Origin: Clusia tigrina
Lineage: Eukaryota; Arthropoda; Insecta; Diptera; Clusiidae
Direction: 5' to 3'
Length of the DNA stretch: 64,000 nucleotides
NCBI GenBank assembly: GCA_920105625.2
Contig: OV050030.1
Span: 314,451,289-314,515,288 of the forward strand
In this document: piece by piece, positions 41,880-52,013 of the stretch
How positions within the stretch are numbered: the first letter of the stretch is position 1
Layout: every line of letters starts with the position of its first letter
Program-made: the position numbers and the translations under genes
Notes under the pieces: generated by a model
What the model was told of the DNA's origin: nothing
The model's input: only the letters and a program-made list of their open reading frames with translations
Database searches by the model: none

Positions 41880-42689
41880 ATTAAGTTTCAATAAGGTTAG
41901 AGAGTATAGGCCAATCGCCGCGTACGTGGTACGAGGGTGTATAGTAAGATATTCACGGTAATTTTGAGGGAGTATAGGATTGTAAGGGATAACTGTGGTG
42001 CATGGAGGAGAAAATTGGAAGAGTTAGGAAGTAGATACGCGTCCATTTTGGAATCAAAAGGGCGTTGTTTCGTTGTGAGCAGGATAGGAGATGCTTTTAT
42101 CGAGATACCCTGCAAGGAGGCAGCTAGTGGAAAGCTAGTGCTTTTGGTAGACTCAGGGGCGGACACTAGCTTCGTAAAATCTAGTGTTTTACGGAAAGGA
42201 CTAGTTGTTAACCCAAAGGATGTAAGAACGCTTAATGGAGCGTTCGGAGGATGCATCAGGACACTGGGGTCGCTCAAAATAGGGCACAGTGAAGTTAAGG
42301 GCATGAGTTTTAGAGTGCACGCAGTGGAATTGGATAGACAAGGTATTCCGGCCGATGGGATAATTGGCCGAGATAATCTCTGGGGCCGCACTATACTGGA
42401 TGCGCTAGAAAAACAGTTATCATTTTATGATGATAATAATAATAGAATCCTTACTCTTCCATTAAAGTCATGGCAGGAAGGAACCGTCAATAGGGTTAAG
42501 AATTGTATGGAGGTAGTGAACGCAAGGTCAACTAGAGTAATTACTATGCGTGTGAACACGAAACTGAGGACTCTTGTTTTTCACAAGCAGCAGTTAGCGG
42601 ACGGCGTATATATGGGAGAGACCATAACGCACGTGGACAAGGGTAAGGTGTACGCCTGTGTACTCAACGCATCAGAAAGGACTACCTGA
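41872..42689 (+). pseudogene. Errantivirus pol: aspartic protease
   Basis: The main frame 41937-42689 holds the retropepsin motif LLVDSGADTSFVKS near residues 68-81, the flap-like segment, and IPADGIIGRDNLWG near 137. The frame has no proper start: an overlapping frame opening at 41872, a few bases before the gag stop, covers its expected beginning and then needs a frameshift near 41940-41960. Gag-pol frameshifting is normal in this group, but two changes suggest at least one lesion. It ends TGA overlapping the ATG of the next frame (TGATG at 42687-42691). Confidence 0.75.
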
Positions 42690-44605
42690 TGGATGAGAAT
42701 TTTAGGCCTAAGTTCACTAGTTATGATAATTTTAAAGAACCGAATTATAGGTCGGTTAATCAGATTAAGCAGGTACATATAAGAAAAAGAATGGAGAGAG
42801 TGCTAGAATCATGGAAGTTAGGCCCAAGCGTAAATTTAGAAGAAAAGGCATCGATAGAAGCCATTTGTACGTCATTCCATGACATATTTTTGCTGGAAGG
42901 AGACCAGTTGACATATACACCAGAGGTAGAGCATGAAATACCTACTAGAGTGGATCTACCACCAATAAACCAGAAGCAATACAGATTGCCACAAGCTCAC
43001 AAAGATGAGGTAAATAGGCAAGTGCAAGGAATGTTAGAAGATAACATAATTTCACCGAGTATCTCGCCTTGGAACTCACCAATAATTTTGGTACCAAAGA
43101 AGGGAGGTGCTCAGGGTCAGAAGAAGTGGAGAATGGTCGTCGATTTTAGGAAATTGAACGACGCCACTATCAAGCAAGTGTTCCCGATTCCAAGGATAAA
43201 AGAAATTCTGGATAAATTGGGGCATAGTAGATATTTTTCTACACTTGATTTAGCGAGTGGCTACCACCAAGTTCTGGTGGATACCCAAGATAAGCAGAAA
43301 ACCGCGTTCAGCACCGGTTTAGGGCATTATGAGTTTAATAGAATGCCGTTTGGATTAACAGGAGCACCGGCTACCTTCCAACGGTTGATGAACCATGTGC
43401 TAACAGGCGTGCAAGGGTTAGAGTGTTTTGTGTATCTCGAGGATATTGTAATTTATGGGAAGAACTTGCAGCAGCATTCGCAACGCTTGTGCAAGGTGCT
43501 CCAGAAATTACGAGAACACAATTTGAAATTGAACACGGAGAAGTGTCAACTTTTGCGAAGAGAGGTGGTTTATTTAGGCCATCGTTGCTCAGAAGCAGGA
43601 GCACTGCCTGACCCGCAGAAGGTGGAATGCGTTAAAAATTTAGCGATTCCGAGAAACAGAAAGGAAGTGCAAGCATTCCTAGGACTAGTGAACTATTATA
43701 GAAAGTTCGTGGAAGGACTAGCCAGAATTGCTTTGCCCATAAATAAGTTGCTACGAAAAGAAGCAAAGTTCGAATGGACAGAGGGCTGTCAGCAAGCATT
43801 CGAGAGGCTAAAGGGAATAATTAGCTCGCCACCAATTTTGGCGTACCCCGACTTTGAGCAAACCTTTTTGTTGACCACTGATGCTAGCAATGAAGCATTA
43901 GGGGAGGTATTGTCACAATGGGAAGTCGGTAATGACCGACCAATAGCATTCACAAGCAGGGCGCTTAGCGATACGGTGAAAAGATACTCCACAATAGAAA
44001 AGGAATTTCTAGCCGTAGTATGGGCTACGAAGAATTTTAGGGCATATCTGTTAGGACGCCAGTTTAAAATATACACTGATCACCAGCCGTTGAGAGGCAT
44101 AGCCAATTTGAAAGACCAAACGTCTAGGATAGCCAGGTTCAGACACAAATTGTCTGAGTATGATTTTGAAATCATATACAAACCTGGGAAGAAGAATCTG
44201 AATGCGGACGCACTCAGCAGAGTACCGCAGGCACAGAAGGTATCAGTAGTGCAAACGAGGGCCAAAGCACGGTCGGATAAGGAGAAGGCCGAGAGAATAC
44301 AAGGGGATAAAATTGATGCTACAAGAGATGTTAGCAATGCGGGCTTTTATGCCAATGAACAAACAGCCAGTAATGTGGAATGGCTGGAGGATAAAAAAGA
44401 TATCCAGGCTGTGTTAAAGGGTTTTCATGATTCACCCCTAGGTCAGGGATTCTGGAAAACCCATGACAGAATTAGGCGAGTATACGGATGGAAAGGTATG
44501 CTCCGAGATATAGAAAAGTATACAAAGAGTTGTCCAAAATGTCAGACCAACAAAAGTTCAAGGCTGACAAAGATGCCAATGGTGTTAACTGACACACCAA
44601 AATAG
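42689..44605 (+). CDS. Errantivirus pol: RT, RNase H and start of integrase, defective
   Basis: A 638-codon frame. RT runs through ISPWNSPIILVPKKGG near residue 128, WRMVVDFRKLND near 148, STLDLASGYHQ near 187 and FGLTGAPATFQRLMNHVL near 220. At residue ~249 the active site reads FVYLEDIVIYG, where the norm is YLDD, so one catalytic Asp is Glu. RNase H follows (LLTTDASNEALG near 395, STIEKEFLAVVWATKNFR, YTDHQPL near 470, KKNLNADALSRV). The integrase zinc domain starts near 575, with CPKC at the end, but the His spacing looks shortened (HDSPLGQGF, lacking the usual GGH). It ends at a TAG (44603-44605) that merely interrupts integrase. Confidence 0.85.
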   Translation: MDENFRPKFTSYDNFKEPNYRSVNQIKQVHIRKRMERVLESWKLGPSVNLEEKASIEAICTSFHDIFLLEGDQLTYTPEVEHEIPTRVDLPPINQKQYRLPQAHKDEVNRQVQGMLEDNIISPSISPWNSPIILVPKKGGAQGQKKWRMVVDFRKLNDATIKQVFPIPRIKEILDKLGHSRYFSTLDLASGYHQVLVDTQDKQKTAFSTGLGHYEFNRMPFGLTGAPATFQRLMNHVLTGVQGLECFVYLEDIVIYGKNLQQHSQRLCKVLQKLREHNLKLNTEKCQLLRREVVYLGHRCSEAGALPDPQKVECVKNLAIPRNRKEVQAFLGLVNYYRKFVEGLARIALPINKLLRKEAKFEWTEGCQQAFERLKGIISSPPILAYPDFEQTFLLTTDASNEALGEVLSQWEVGNDRPIAFTSRALSDTVKRYSTIEKEFLAVVWATKNFRAYLLGRQFKIYTDHQPLRGIANLKDQTSRIARFRHKLSEYDFEIIYKPGKKNLNADALSRVPQAQKVSVVQTRAKARSDKEKAERIQGDKIDATRDVSNAGFYANEQTASNVEWLEDKKDIQAVLKGFHDSPLGQGFWKTHDRIRRVYGWKGMLRDIEKYTKSCPKCQTNKSSRLTKMPMVLTDTPK

Positions 44606-45435
44606 CCATTTGATAAAGTTCATATGGATATTGTAGGTATTTTACCTGAGACTGTTTCGGGCAATAAATACATATTGACGTTCCAAGACGATTTCTCAAA
44701 GTATATGGCGTGCGTGGCCATACTCGATGCTGAAGCAAGTACGGTGGCCAAAGCATTCTTTGATGAAATTATAGCACGATACAACATACCTAAGGTTTTG
44801 ATAACCGACAATGGTTCAAATTTCGTATCGAAAATATTCTCAGAAACTTGTAAAATGCTGGGAATCAAGAAGTTACACATAACACCATATCATCCACAGG
44901 CGAATGGCTCATTGGAGCGTAGTCATCGACCTCTGGCCGAGTACTTGCGTAGTTTTGCCAAGGAAGACGGCTCGAATTGGGATCAATGGTTGACTATTGC
45001 GATACATGTACACAATAATACGGTACATGTATCAACGAAGCAAAATCCGTTTAGGCGCTCTACGGGTTTGATTTCAACATGCCGGCAAATCTGAAGCGCA
45101 AATGTGCGCCAGAGTACAATGCTGATGACCCGAATAAAGTGCAAAAGTATCAGCTACAGCGAGCGCACGAATTGGTTAGAGAAAACCAGGATAGCGCTAA
45201 ACGAGTAGCCAGGGAAGCCTACAATAAGGTACTAAACCCAGTAGTTTTTAAATCGGGTGACCGGGTACTAATGAAGAATCAGGCTAGGAGAAACAAATTC
45301 TCACCTGTGTGGATAGGTCCGTATGTAGTAGCAGAGATCCGCAGCCCCGTTGCAACAGTAGTAACAATTAAGGGCAAAAATAAAAAGCTACATAATAATT
45401 TGTTGAAATTATTCCACGTTAGTCCACACAACTAG
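44606..45435 (+). pseudogene. Errantivirus pol: integrase core and C-terminus
   Basis: The frame continues from the preceding one after a single TAG. 44624-45094 encodes the core: HMDIVGILPETVSGNKY with the first Asp, KVLITDNGSNFVSKIF with the second near residue 60, and HPQANGSLERSHRPL with the Glu ~35 residues later, a complete D,D35E set. A frameshift near 45055 then leads to 45079-45435, the C-terminal domain (KSGDRVLMKNQARRNKFSP, WIGPYVVAEI, LHNNLLKLFHVSPHN). Confidence 0.85.
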
Positions 45436-46590
45436 ATTCATGTGTTAACAGTGTTTTACAAGTGTAAACACAAGAATAACAACATAAACACGTACGTGTG
45501 TGTATCAAATAACACACACAGCTCCGATTTTCAAATTCAAGGCCAGTAGAAGTGTGCCACTTAAAATCGGGCGAGTATAATTGACGTAATGAAAATGTGC
45601 TTATTAGGCACTATGGCCGATTGAAGACAGTAGGGAAAAATATTTTTTAAATATTCAAGGATAAAAAAGGGGTTCATTGCACGTAATTAAAAAATAAAAT
45701 AAAATAATAAGACAGTCGTGGGTGAATAATATAAAACTTAACTTCAAATATGTACATACATACATACGGCAGTTTATGCACTGAAATTCGACGCATAAGC
45801 GTTAACGCCAGGCAACGGAACCGCTGGTGAAGTATATATGTGTATAAGATAAAGAATGAATGTACGAATGTATACTTAAAGAAGTAAGTATTCTAGTTAA
45901 GAGGAATGGGTATGTGCGCATGTATATTTTTGCAGATACTGCAGTAGATTATATGTAAATATACATAGGTTTTTACTGTTTATTGATTAGGAAATTAGCG
46001 TATGGAAATTTGAATAAATGTATTTGTTGGGATATAAAAAAAATGTATAGTTAATTGGGGAAAATAACGTTAGCAATTAATTCTAGGTAATTTAAAGCGC
46101 CTCGAATGTATGTATATATTCATATACGAGCTAATTACAGGATGGAAAATAGAATCGTTAATGGATATATACATATCAGGCTAGAAGTAAATTTAAGTAA
46201 AAAGTAATTGTATACGATGAAAGATTTAGCCATGCAATGGACAAAGTTTTGACACAAACGGGATTATTTTATATAATCTGGTTTTTGTCAGAGGACCAAT
46301 GAATTGGTTCAAAACTGAAATGAGTGATAACTCACGTGTTGAAAAAGAGCACGAAAAATTAATCGAGGCGAAACTGATGCCCTATATGGCAATAATAACA
46401 CATAGTCCAGTCCTCTTTTCCTCTAAGATGCAGTAGCGAATCCAATAATGTAAGGGGAGAAGACGAGTGGACGTAAAATTGAATGATATAGCAATCAATT
46501 ATAGAATAAGCAGGTTATGAAGATATTGTTGTATATATATTTTGAAGTATGGTATGTTTAGTGTAAAATTTTACCCTTTTACGGTTATAG
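45436..46590 (+). other. 1.15-kb noncoding spacer between pol and env
   Basis: No frame of note. Dinucleotide-rich stretches (tatgtacatacatacata) occur. In related elements pol and env are adjacent or overlap, so the spacer is unusual. It ends in a typical splice acceptor (ttttaccctttt...ttatag) at 46590. Confidence 0.6.
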
Positions 46591-48380
46591 ATCATGTTAG
46601 TGATGTTGATGGCGGTTACCAAAGGGATACGTGCAGGAGTTGGACAAACTACCGGACACGGATGTATTGCTGGAAAAAACAGGAGATGTATGGTTCGCCA
46701 AAGATTATTTGGTGGTTGTAACTGAGTTTCCACGAACGGAATTGAAGATTATTGTGGAACAGTTCAAAGAAATGCAGGAGACAACCAGGAAGTTATGTGA
46801 GAGGCATGCAGCGGCCAGCGGGACCGAGCTAAAACGTAGATGTGATTCTTCGACTTTGGAAATAGAGACAATTATGAGAAGATTTCTAGAAAAAGGGAAG
46901 ACATTGTCCCTGAAAGGGAGGATACGCCGGTCGCTAATAGATGCTAGTGGTGAAATTCTCAAGTGGGCAATTGGTACAATGGACCACCAGGACTCAGATC
47001 GAATTTATGCTCACTTACAGGACCTTGAGAAGAAACAATCAAAGATATTGTCATTGCTGGGAAAAGAGGTGACTGTGACGAGAGCAGGTTATCAGGGTCT
47101 TCACGAAGCAGTGAATAAGACTTTCCAAGAGCTGGAAGAGATGCACTTGGCGTTGGAAGGCATTGGAAAGAGACATGAGGAAGCAGAAGTGAACTTGGCA
47201 GAATCTTTCATGTTGGGGAAATTTATTTCTGAGGAGTTGCTGAGGTTCCAGGACCAACAACAAACGGAGATAGTGGTGCTTGATGATCTGTTACATGGCA
47301 AGCTACACCTGTTGCTCCTGACGTCAGATGAGTTACTCAAAGCGGCACCAGTGTCAATGAAAGGAATTTCATGGTATAGCGAGGCACCGGAGCGGTTCTA
47401 TGAACTAGCCGAGGTTCGCACAGAAGAGGCGGAGAACGGTTTTAAAGTGGTCGTTAAGATTCCAGTGCCATTATTGGAGTTATTTACGATGCACAAAGTG
47501 TACCCTATACCCAAAAGACTAAACCCAGATTGGTACGTGCTGCCGAAGACGAGATACGATTACATAGCCGCAAGAGCATTATATCGGCCTGTCAATAGAG
47601 GACGAGGGAAAATGCCGGGAGGTGGGCACAACAAAACGTCTATGCTATAATCCTGGGAAAGTAATTACTCGAGCAAGCGAATACTGCGAGATAGAAGTCT
47701 TGAAGCATGAGCGGGATCAATGCGATCACATAGCCATTCCAGCCACGGGAGGAATTCTGATAGCTACCAGAACCATAAACAGATGGCTCTACCATTTTGA
47801 CGACCAGGTGACTTTCCCAGCGGTGTGCTCAGACGAAACCACACGTTTGGAATTAGCGGACACCGGTTTTATGACCATGAAGCTGGTTGCAGAGTAATTG
47901 GTAAAGGAGTAATGCTGGTCCATAAAAATCAAGTAGAGTCACGGTACAAATTCTCAACGTCCGTCATGGGAACAAACCGTTTAAAGTCGAAACTGCAGGA
48001 GCTGTTAGGAAATCACAAACGGAGTGATTCTGGCCATACTCTCACAACACCGAGCACAGTCTCACTCATGCACTTCAAGGATCTACGAAGAACCCTAACA
48101 ACGAACAGCAGAGCGATCAGCGACTTGGTAAAGGAAGCAGAAGATGTTGAAAGGGTATCACACCTCACCAATTCCTGTGAGACAGTGCACACCTGGATGA
48201 AGGGAGGGGTAGCCAGTATTTCATTCTAGTAATAATGATGGTGATGACTCTCATTTCGAAGAAATGGTGCAAAATAGTAGCAGCCCTTCAAAGACTCGAA
48301 TCAACCACACCAACGGCGCAGCACAATAACCATACCGACAACGACAGCCGACAACCGGATCATCAGTTAGCAGAAGTATG
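46591..48380 (+). pseudogene. Errantivirus env-like gene, frameshifted
   Basis: Membrane glycoprotein gene related to the F-protein type env of errantiviruses. Directly after the acceptor, ATG 46594 opens a short hydrophobic, signal-like frame (MLVMLMAVTKG). A frameshift leads into 46631-47650, which has a heptad-rich ectodomain, a furin-like site (RIRR near 46917-46930) followed by the conserved LIDASGEILKW region, and long helical segments. Further shifts give 47622-47897 and 47825-48229 (Cys-containing), then a membrane anchor (FILVIMMVMTLIS) near 48225-48265 and a short tail ending TGA near 48380. At least three frameshifts make it nonfunctional. Confidence 0.75.
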
Positions 48381-48808
48381 ACATAAGATTGTAGATATAA
48401 GTATCATAGTAGAATATAAGATCTTAAGCATAGGATTAAAGCTGTATTATCACTAGTTGTTCGAACTGTATTGTACGCCAGTGAGAAAAGAGCCGATGAA
48501 AGACCAAACATAAAAAGGGGAATATAACTACATAAAAAAAAGAAGGAAAAAAAGGTAGAGATAAAAGAACAAAATAAAACAAAAGAGAAAAAAAACTATA
48601 AAAGAAGTAATAAGAAAAAAAATTAAAAAAAAGAATACATAAGTAAAAAGAAAAGAATAGAATAACAGAACCCAAATAGGGCGAATTTGAAAAAAAACGA
48701 AGAAAAATTATACATATGTACTGTAGGTTTAAGAAAATGCACAGATTGTTTAAAGTGCAGCAATGATTGTAAACTCTCATTAGAAGTTAGTTGCACTAAC
48801 TTCTTTTA
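48381..48808 (+). other. 3' untranslated region with A-rich run
   Basis: 48530-48660 is strongly purine-biased (mostly A with some G). The complementary open frame of Phe/Tyr-rich low complexity at 48436-48780 is an artefact of this run. Confidence 0.6.
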
Positions 48809-48823
48809 GAAAGAGGGGAGGGA
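48809..48823 (+). other. Polypurine tract of errantivirus-type element
   Basis: GAAAGAGGGGAGGGA sits immediately before the 3' LTR (TGTTGTGAG at 48824), the standard plus-strand primer position. Confidence 0.9.
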
Positions 48824-49333
48824 TGTTGTGAGTTAGAACCAAGCTACCTACGTGTAGTTGATTCACAGCATCGACTCCTAATAGATGCCACAATCTGTGG
48901 GATTAGCATGTGCTAAAAGTTATTTAAGAATAGAACATACTTTTAGGGTCCAAGTATTTTAAGTTAATATGATCTGTGTAATGTTATTATGTAAGCTTTT
49001 AGGGTATTACAGTTCCGCAGTCGATTCGACGAGGGCAGCGTAATGCACCGTCGCCACTTTTGTAGTAGGTCAGTTGGCTTGACCAACTGACACCAATTAG
49101 CAGGTGCGGAACTGGAACACCAGAAAGGTCAATTCACAGACTGAGATAAGTGTTAAGAAATAGTATATAAGATTTAGTATTTGTAAGAATAAACGTCTTG
49201 TGATTTTGATCTTGAAACCGGAAAGTGTCTGTGTGTTCTCATTTAGAGCTAGTGGTTTTAAAGTATTCAGCTACTTGCCCAGCGAACCGCGACAGGACGT
49301 CGCTCGTCGACAAGCAAGGACACAACCCCAACA
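48824..49333 (+). repeat. 3' LTR of errantivirus-type element (full length)
   Basis: 510 bp, TGTTGTGAG to CCCCAACA. Contains the 45 bp (49275-49319) missing from the 5' LTR; otherwise about 98.7% identical. The 9-bp inverted repeat is retained (49069-49077 with 49083-49091). Confidence 0.95.
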
Positions 49334-50075
49334 TTCCTATTAAAGATTTATCAACGAAATTTCACAGGAATGTTGTGGTTACTAACTCTAAACACCACAC
49401 AAAAAATGGGCGTGTTATTTCTACAGCCACGCCCACTATTGACATATTATTATAACTTACGACCTATGTAATATTTTTGGACAAAATTTTATATTAGTAT
49501 ATATATGGACCCTACAAAACCATATATAAGATTCGGGGTTGATCAGAGGAAGGATATGCCTCCCTCCCATATAATGAACTTTGGGGACACCACTTAAGAC
49601 AATTACCCTATCTATGCTTCTAGTGATGATATATGAAAACAAATTGGTAAAAGTATACACTGGGTCTGTACTAGCATGCATTCCAAATGTGGGCGATTAT
49701 TGCTACTACCACGCCCACAATTAACCAAAAATGATTACTAGGTTCGTATTAAAGATTTTTCAACGGAAGTTCACAGGAATGTTGCGGGTACTAACATTAA
49801 ACACCACACAAAAAATGGGCGAGTTATTTATACAGCCAAGCCCACTATTGACATATTATTATAACTTTCGACCTACACAATATTTTTTGACGAAATTTTA
49901 TATTTGTACGTATATGGATCCTACAAAGCCATACACAAATGGGGTGGCTATAATCAACTCAAGGTACCGTACCGCATATTAACGTAGATATGCTCCTAAT
50001 GAACTCGCACGCACAAGAAAAGGTAAAGGGTATTTCGAAGTCGGTCTAACCCGATTTCAGATTTCTGTACTCGTT
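49334..50075. repeat. Dispersed 'CACGCCC' repeat (family RA), right half with internal tandem duplication
   Basis: Continues the repeat broken at 38665 (TTCC duplicated). 'aaagattt.tcaacg.aa.ttcacaggaatgttg' occurs at about 49340 and 49751, a period of about 411 bp, so nearly two units are present. The end matches 490-591, including the terminal hairpin 'aagtcggtctaacccga'. Confidence 0.75.
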
Positions 50076-50839
50076 TTATTATAGATATTATATGTAGATC
50101 TTTCTTTTGTATGGTGACTTATAGTAAAATTTTACGTAACAAGTTTCTGGTTTTCTATGAAATTTTAGCACCAATTTTGAATAAGTACGAAATTAATCCT
50201 CCAACACATTTTAAATTTTCACTTATTTCTGGCGTTCAAGTTAAATTTTGAGCTTTGATATATTCAGAAACTTATAGTAGAATTTTGTGACAAATATTTT
50301 GGTGGGACATTTAAACCCGTTATATCCCTGTTTTATGGTTATTTTTTGCCCTTTTTCACAAAAGGGTCAAGAAAGACCACTACATTGAAATTTTCCACAA
50401 GAATGTTCCTCATAGAATTTTACATAAATCTGATAAACACATTATTCACGCATAGCAGAGATTTATATATTAAATTTTATTAATTAAATTTGCAAATTTA
50501 TTCTAGTAAAAAATACAACGATAATTGATTATGAAGTAAGCTATATTTAGTTTTGTCAAATTATGTCTAGTCCCACGATGTGTTCAGCTTCACAGTCAAA
50601 AAGGCAAGAAGCAGTACGTCTCAAACTTCTAAAACCGAGAGTGTAGACTCTCTCACTTACGCAGTATCTGCAACCTGATGTCGATGAAGTGAACGGCGGA
50701 GATGTGCGCCTATCAAATAGTTGCAAAGTGTTATGCAGGGGAATGAACAAACAAAGAAGATTAAAAAAGATCCCACATTTTATGTATGGATATAGTGGCT
50801 AGTGGGTGTTGGTGGATTATACCACCACGATCGAAATTT
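50076..50839. other. AT-rich spacer
   Basis: No coding domain found. An unrecognised minus-strand frame at 50556-50750 is not supported as a gene. Confidence 0.45.
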
Positions 50840-50859
50840 GAGGTTAGTTAGTCGGAATG

Positions 50860-51910
50860 TAAACGAGTTTATGGATTGGTCGTGTCAGTGGTCCGCTCTT
50901 ATTAAGGAGGTCTACCACCCGAACCCGGTCATCCTCTCCTCGATACATTTTTTCAATGCGCGCAAGAGGCCCTTCTTGTGATCCCCAACTTGCGCATTAA
51001 CATGAGGTGTCTTCCATTAGTTGCGTTTGTGCAATTCCTTTACGTATTCGTTTTTACATCAGTGACAAACATCTTGAGCAATATCTCTTATCTTTTGCCA
51101 TCGGTTGAACGAACTGAAGCAGTCAGGAACAGTGCCAGGTTCGGCTGGAGACAATAATGGCCCACCAATTAAGAAGTGGCCGGCAGTAAGTGCTTTCAAC
51201 TGGGATCGGTCGGATGAACTGGTACTTAAGGGATGGAAGTTCACGCATGCTTAGATATAGGACAGCACGGTTGGCAACTCCTCAAATGTGTATTTGTTGT
51301 TGTCCGATATATGCTGGTAGTGCATTTTAAAAACATTGACCGCCGCTTCCCGAAGACCACCCATTTGCGGTGCCTAGGCTGGAATAAAATGCCACAAAAG
51401 CTCTTAACAGACATAGTGCGTCATAATCATCGAGGTTGATTGAGCTATAAAATGTTCGGTTTTAGTTTGGAGGACACCGGCGGCTCCTGCAAAATTGGTT
51501 CCATTGTTTGAGTAAATGCGACTGGGGCATCCTCTTCGGGAGGTAAAGCGAGCAAACGCACCTAGAAACGCAGCCGTTGAGAGGTCACTAACCGATTCTA
51601 GATGGACCGAGCGTGTAGCGAAGACGGAGGTGTATTCTTTGGTGAGTCTAGTACAACGGCCCATAAGACTCTTCAGATTGAAGGGTCCTGCGAAGTCCAC
51701 TCCACAGTTGGTGAATGGTCTGGATAAGGTCGTGAGCTCAACGGGTAGCGCAGCCATTATTTGTCCGAAAGTTGGGCGTGTGTCGATGGTGCACTTTATA
51801 CACTTAAATACTAGTGACTTGATTAAGGCTTTTGCTCGAGGGATCCAGAACTCTTGGCGTAGAAGGCGAAGCATGAGCTGATTTCGTAAATTCGCGGATG
51901 AATTACACAA
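50860..51910 (-). pseudogene. BEL/Pao integrase, minus strand
   Basis: 51404-51910 is open for 168 codons: LRQEFWIPRAKALIKSLVFK then CIKC (zinc-domain end), ALPVELTTLSRPFTNCGVDF with the first catalytic Asp, SVFATRSVHLESVSDLSTAA and RFTSRRGCPSRIYSNNGTNF, where the second Asp of the usual SDNG is Asn. Farther left, near 50990-50880, the C-terminal phrases RIEKMYRGEDDRVRVVDL and RPINKLVYIPTN are readable after frame changes. Confidence 0.8.
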
Positions 51911-52013
51911 GCACGCGTGATAATTGACATTCGTAGGGTAGGATTACTGGGTGTCTTTCATTGTAGGTTAATCCAGCGGCGGAAGATAAGAGACCGTTGG
52001 CTCTAAGGCCTTT

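Larger units (their letters stand above)
38666..49333 (+). mobile_element. Errantivirus-type Ty3/gypsy retrotransposon with env
   Basis: 10,668 bp with LTRs of 465 and 510 bp that start TGTTGTGAG and end CCCCAACA. A 4-bp target duplication TTCC flanks it (38662-38665, 49334-49337). In order: serine-tRNA PBS, a 1.6-kb leader, gag, protease, RT, RNase H, integrase, a 1.15-kb spacer, env and a polypurine tract. PBS type, env and 4-bp duplication match the 17.6/297/ZAM-type branch of errantiviruses. It is defective: an altered RT active site, a stop in pol and frameshifts in protease, integrase and env. It is described only. Confidence 0.93.

Noticed and set aside
48436..48780. 114-codon minus-strand ORF rich in Phe/Tyr/Leu
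   Set aside because: It is the complement of an A-rich run in the 3' untranslated region of the errantivirus-type element.
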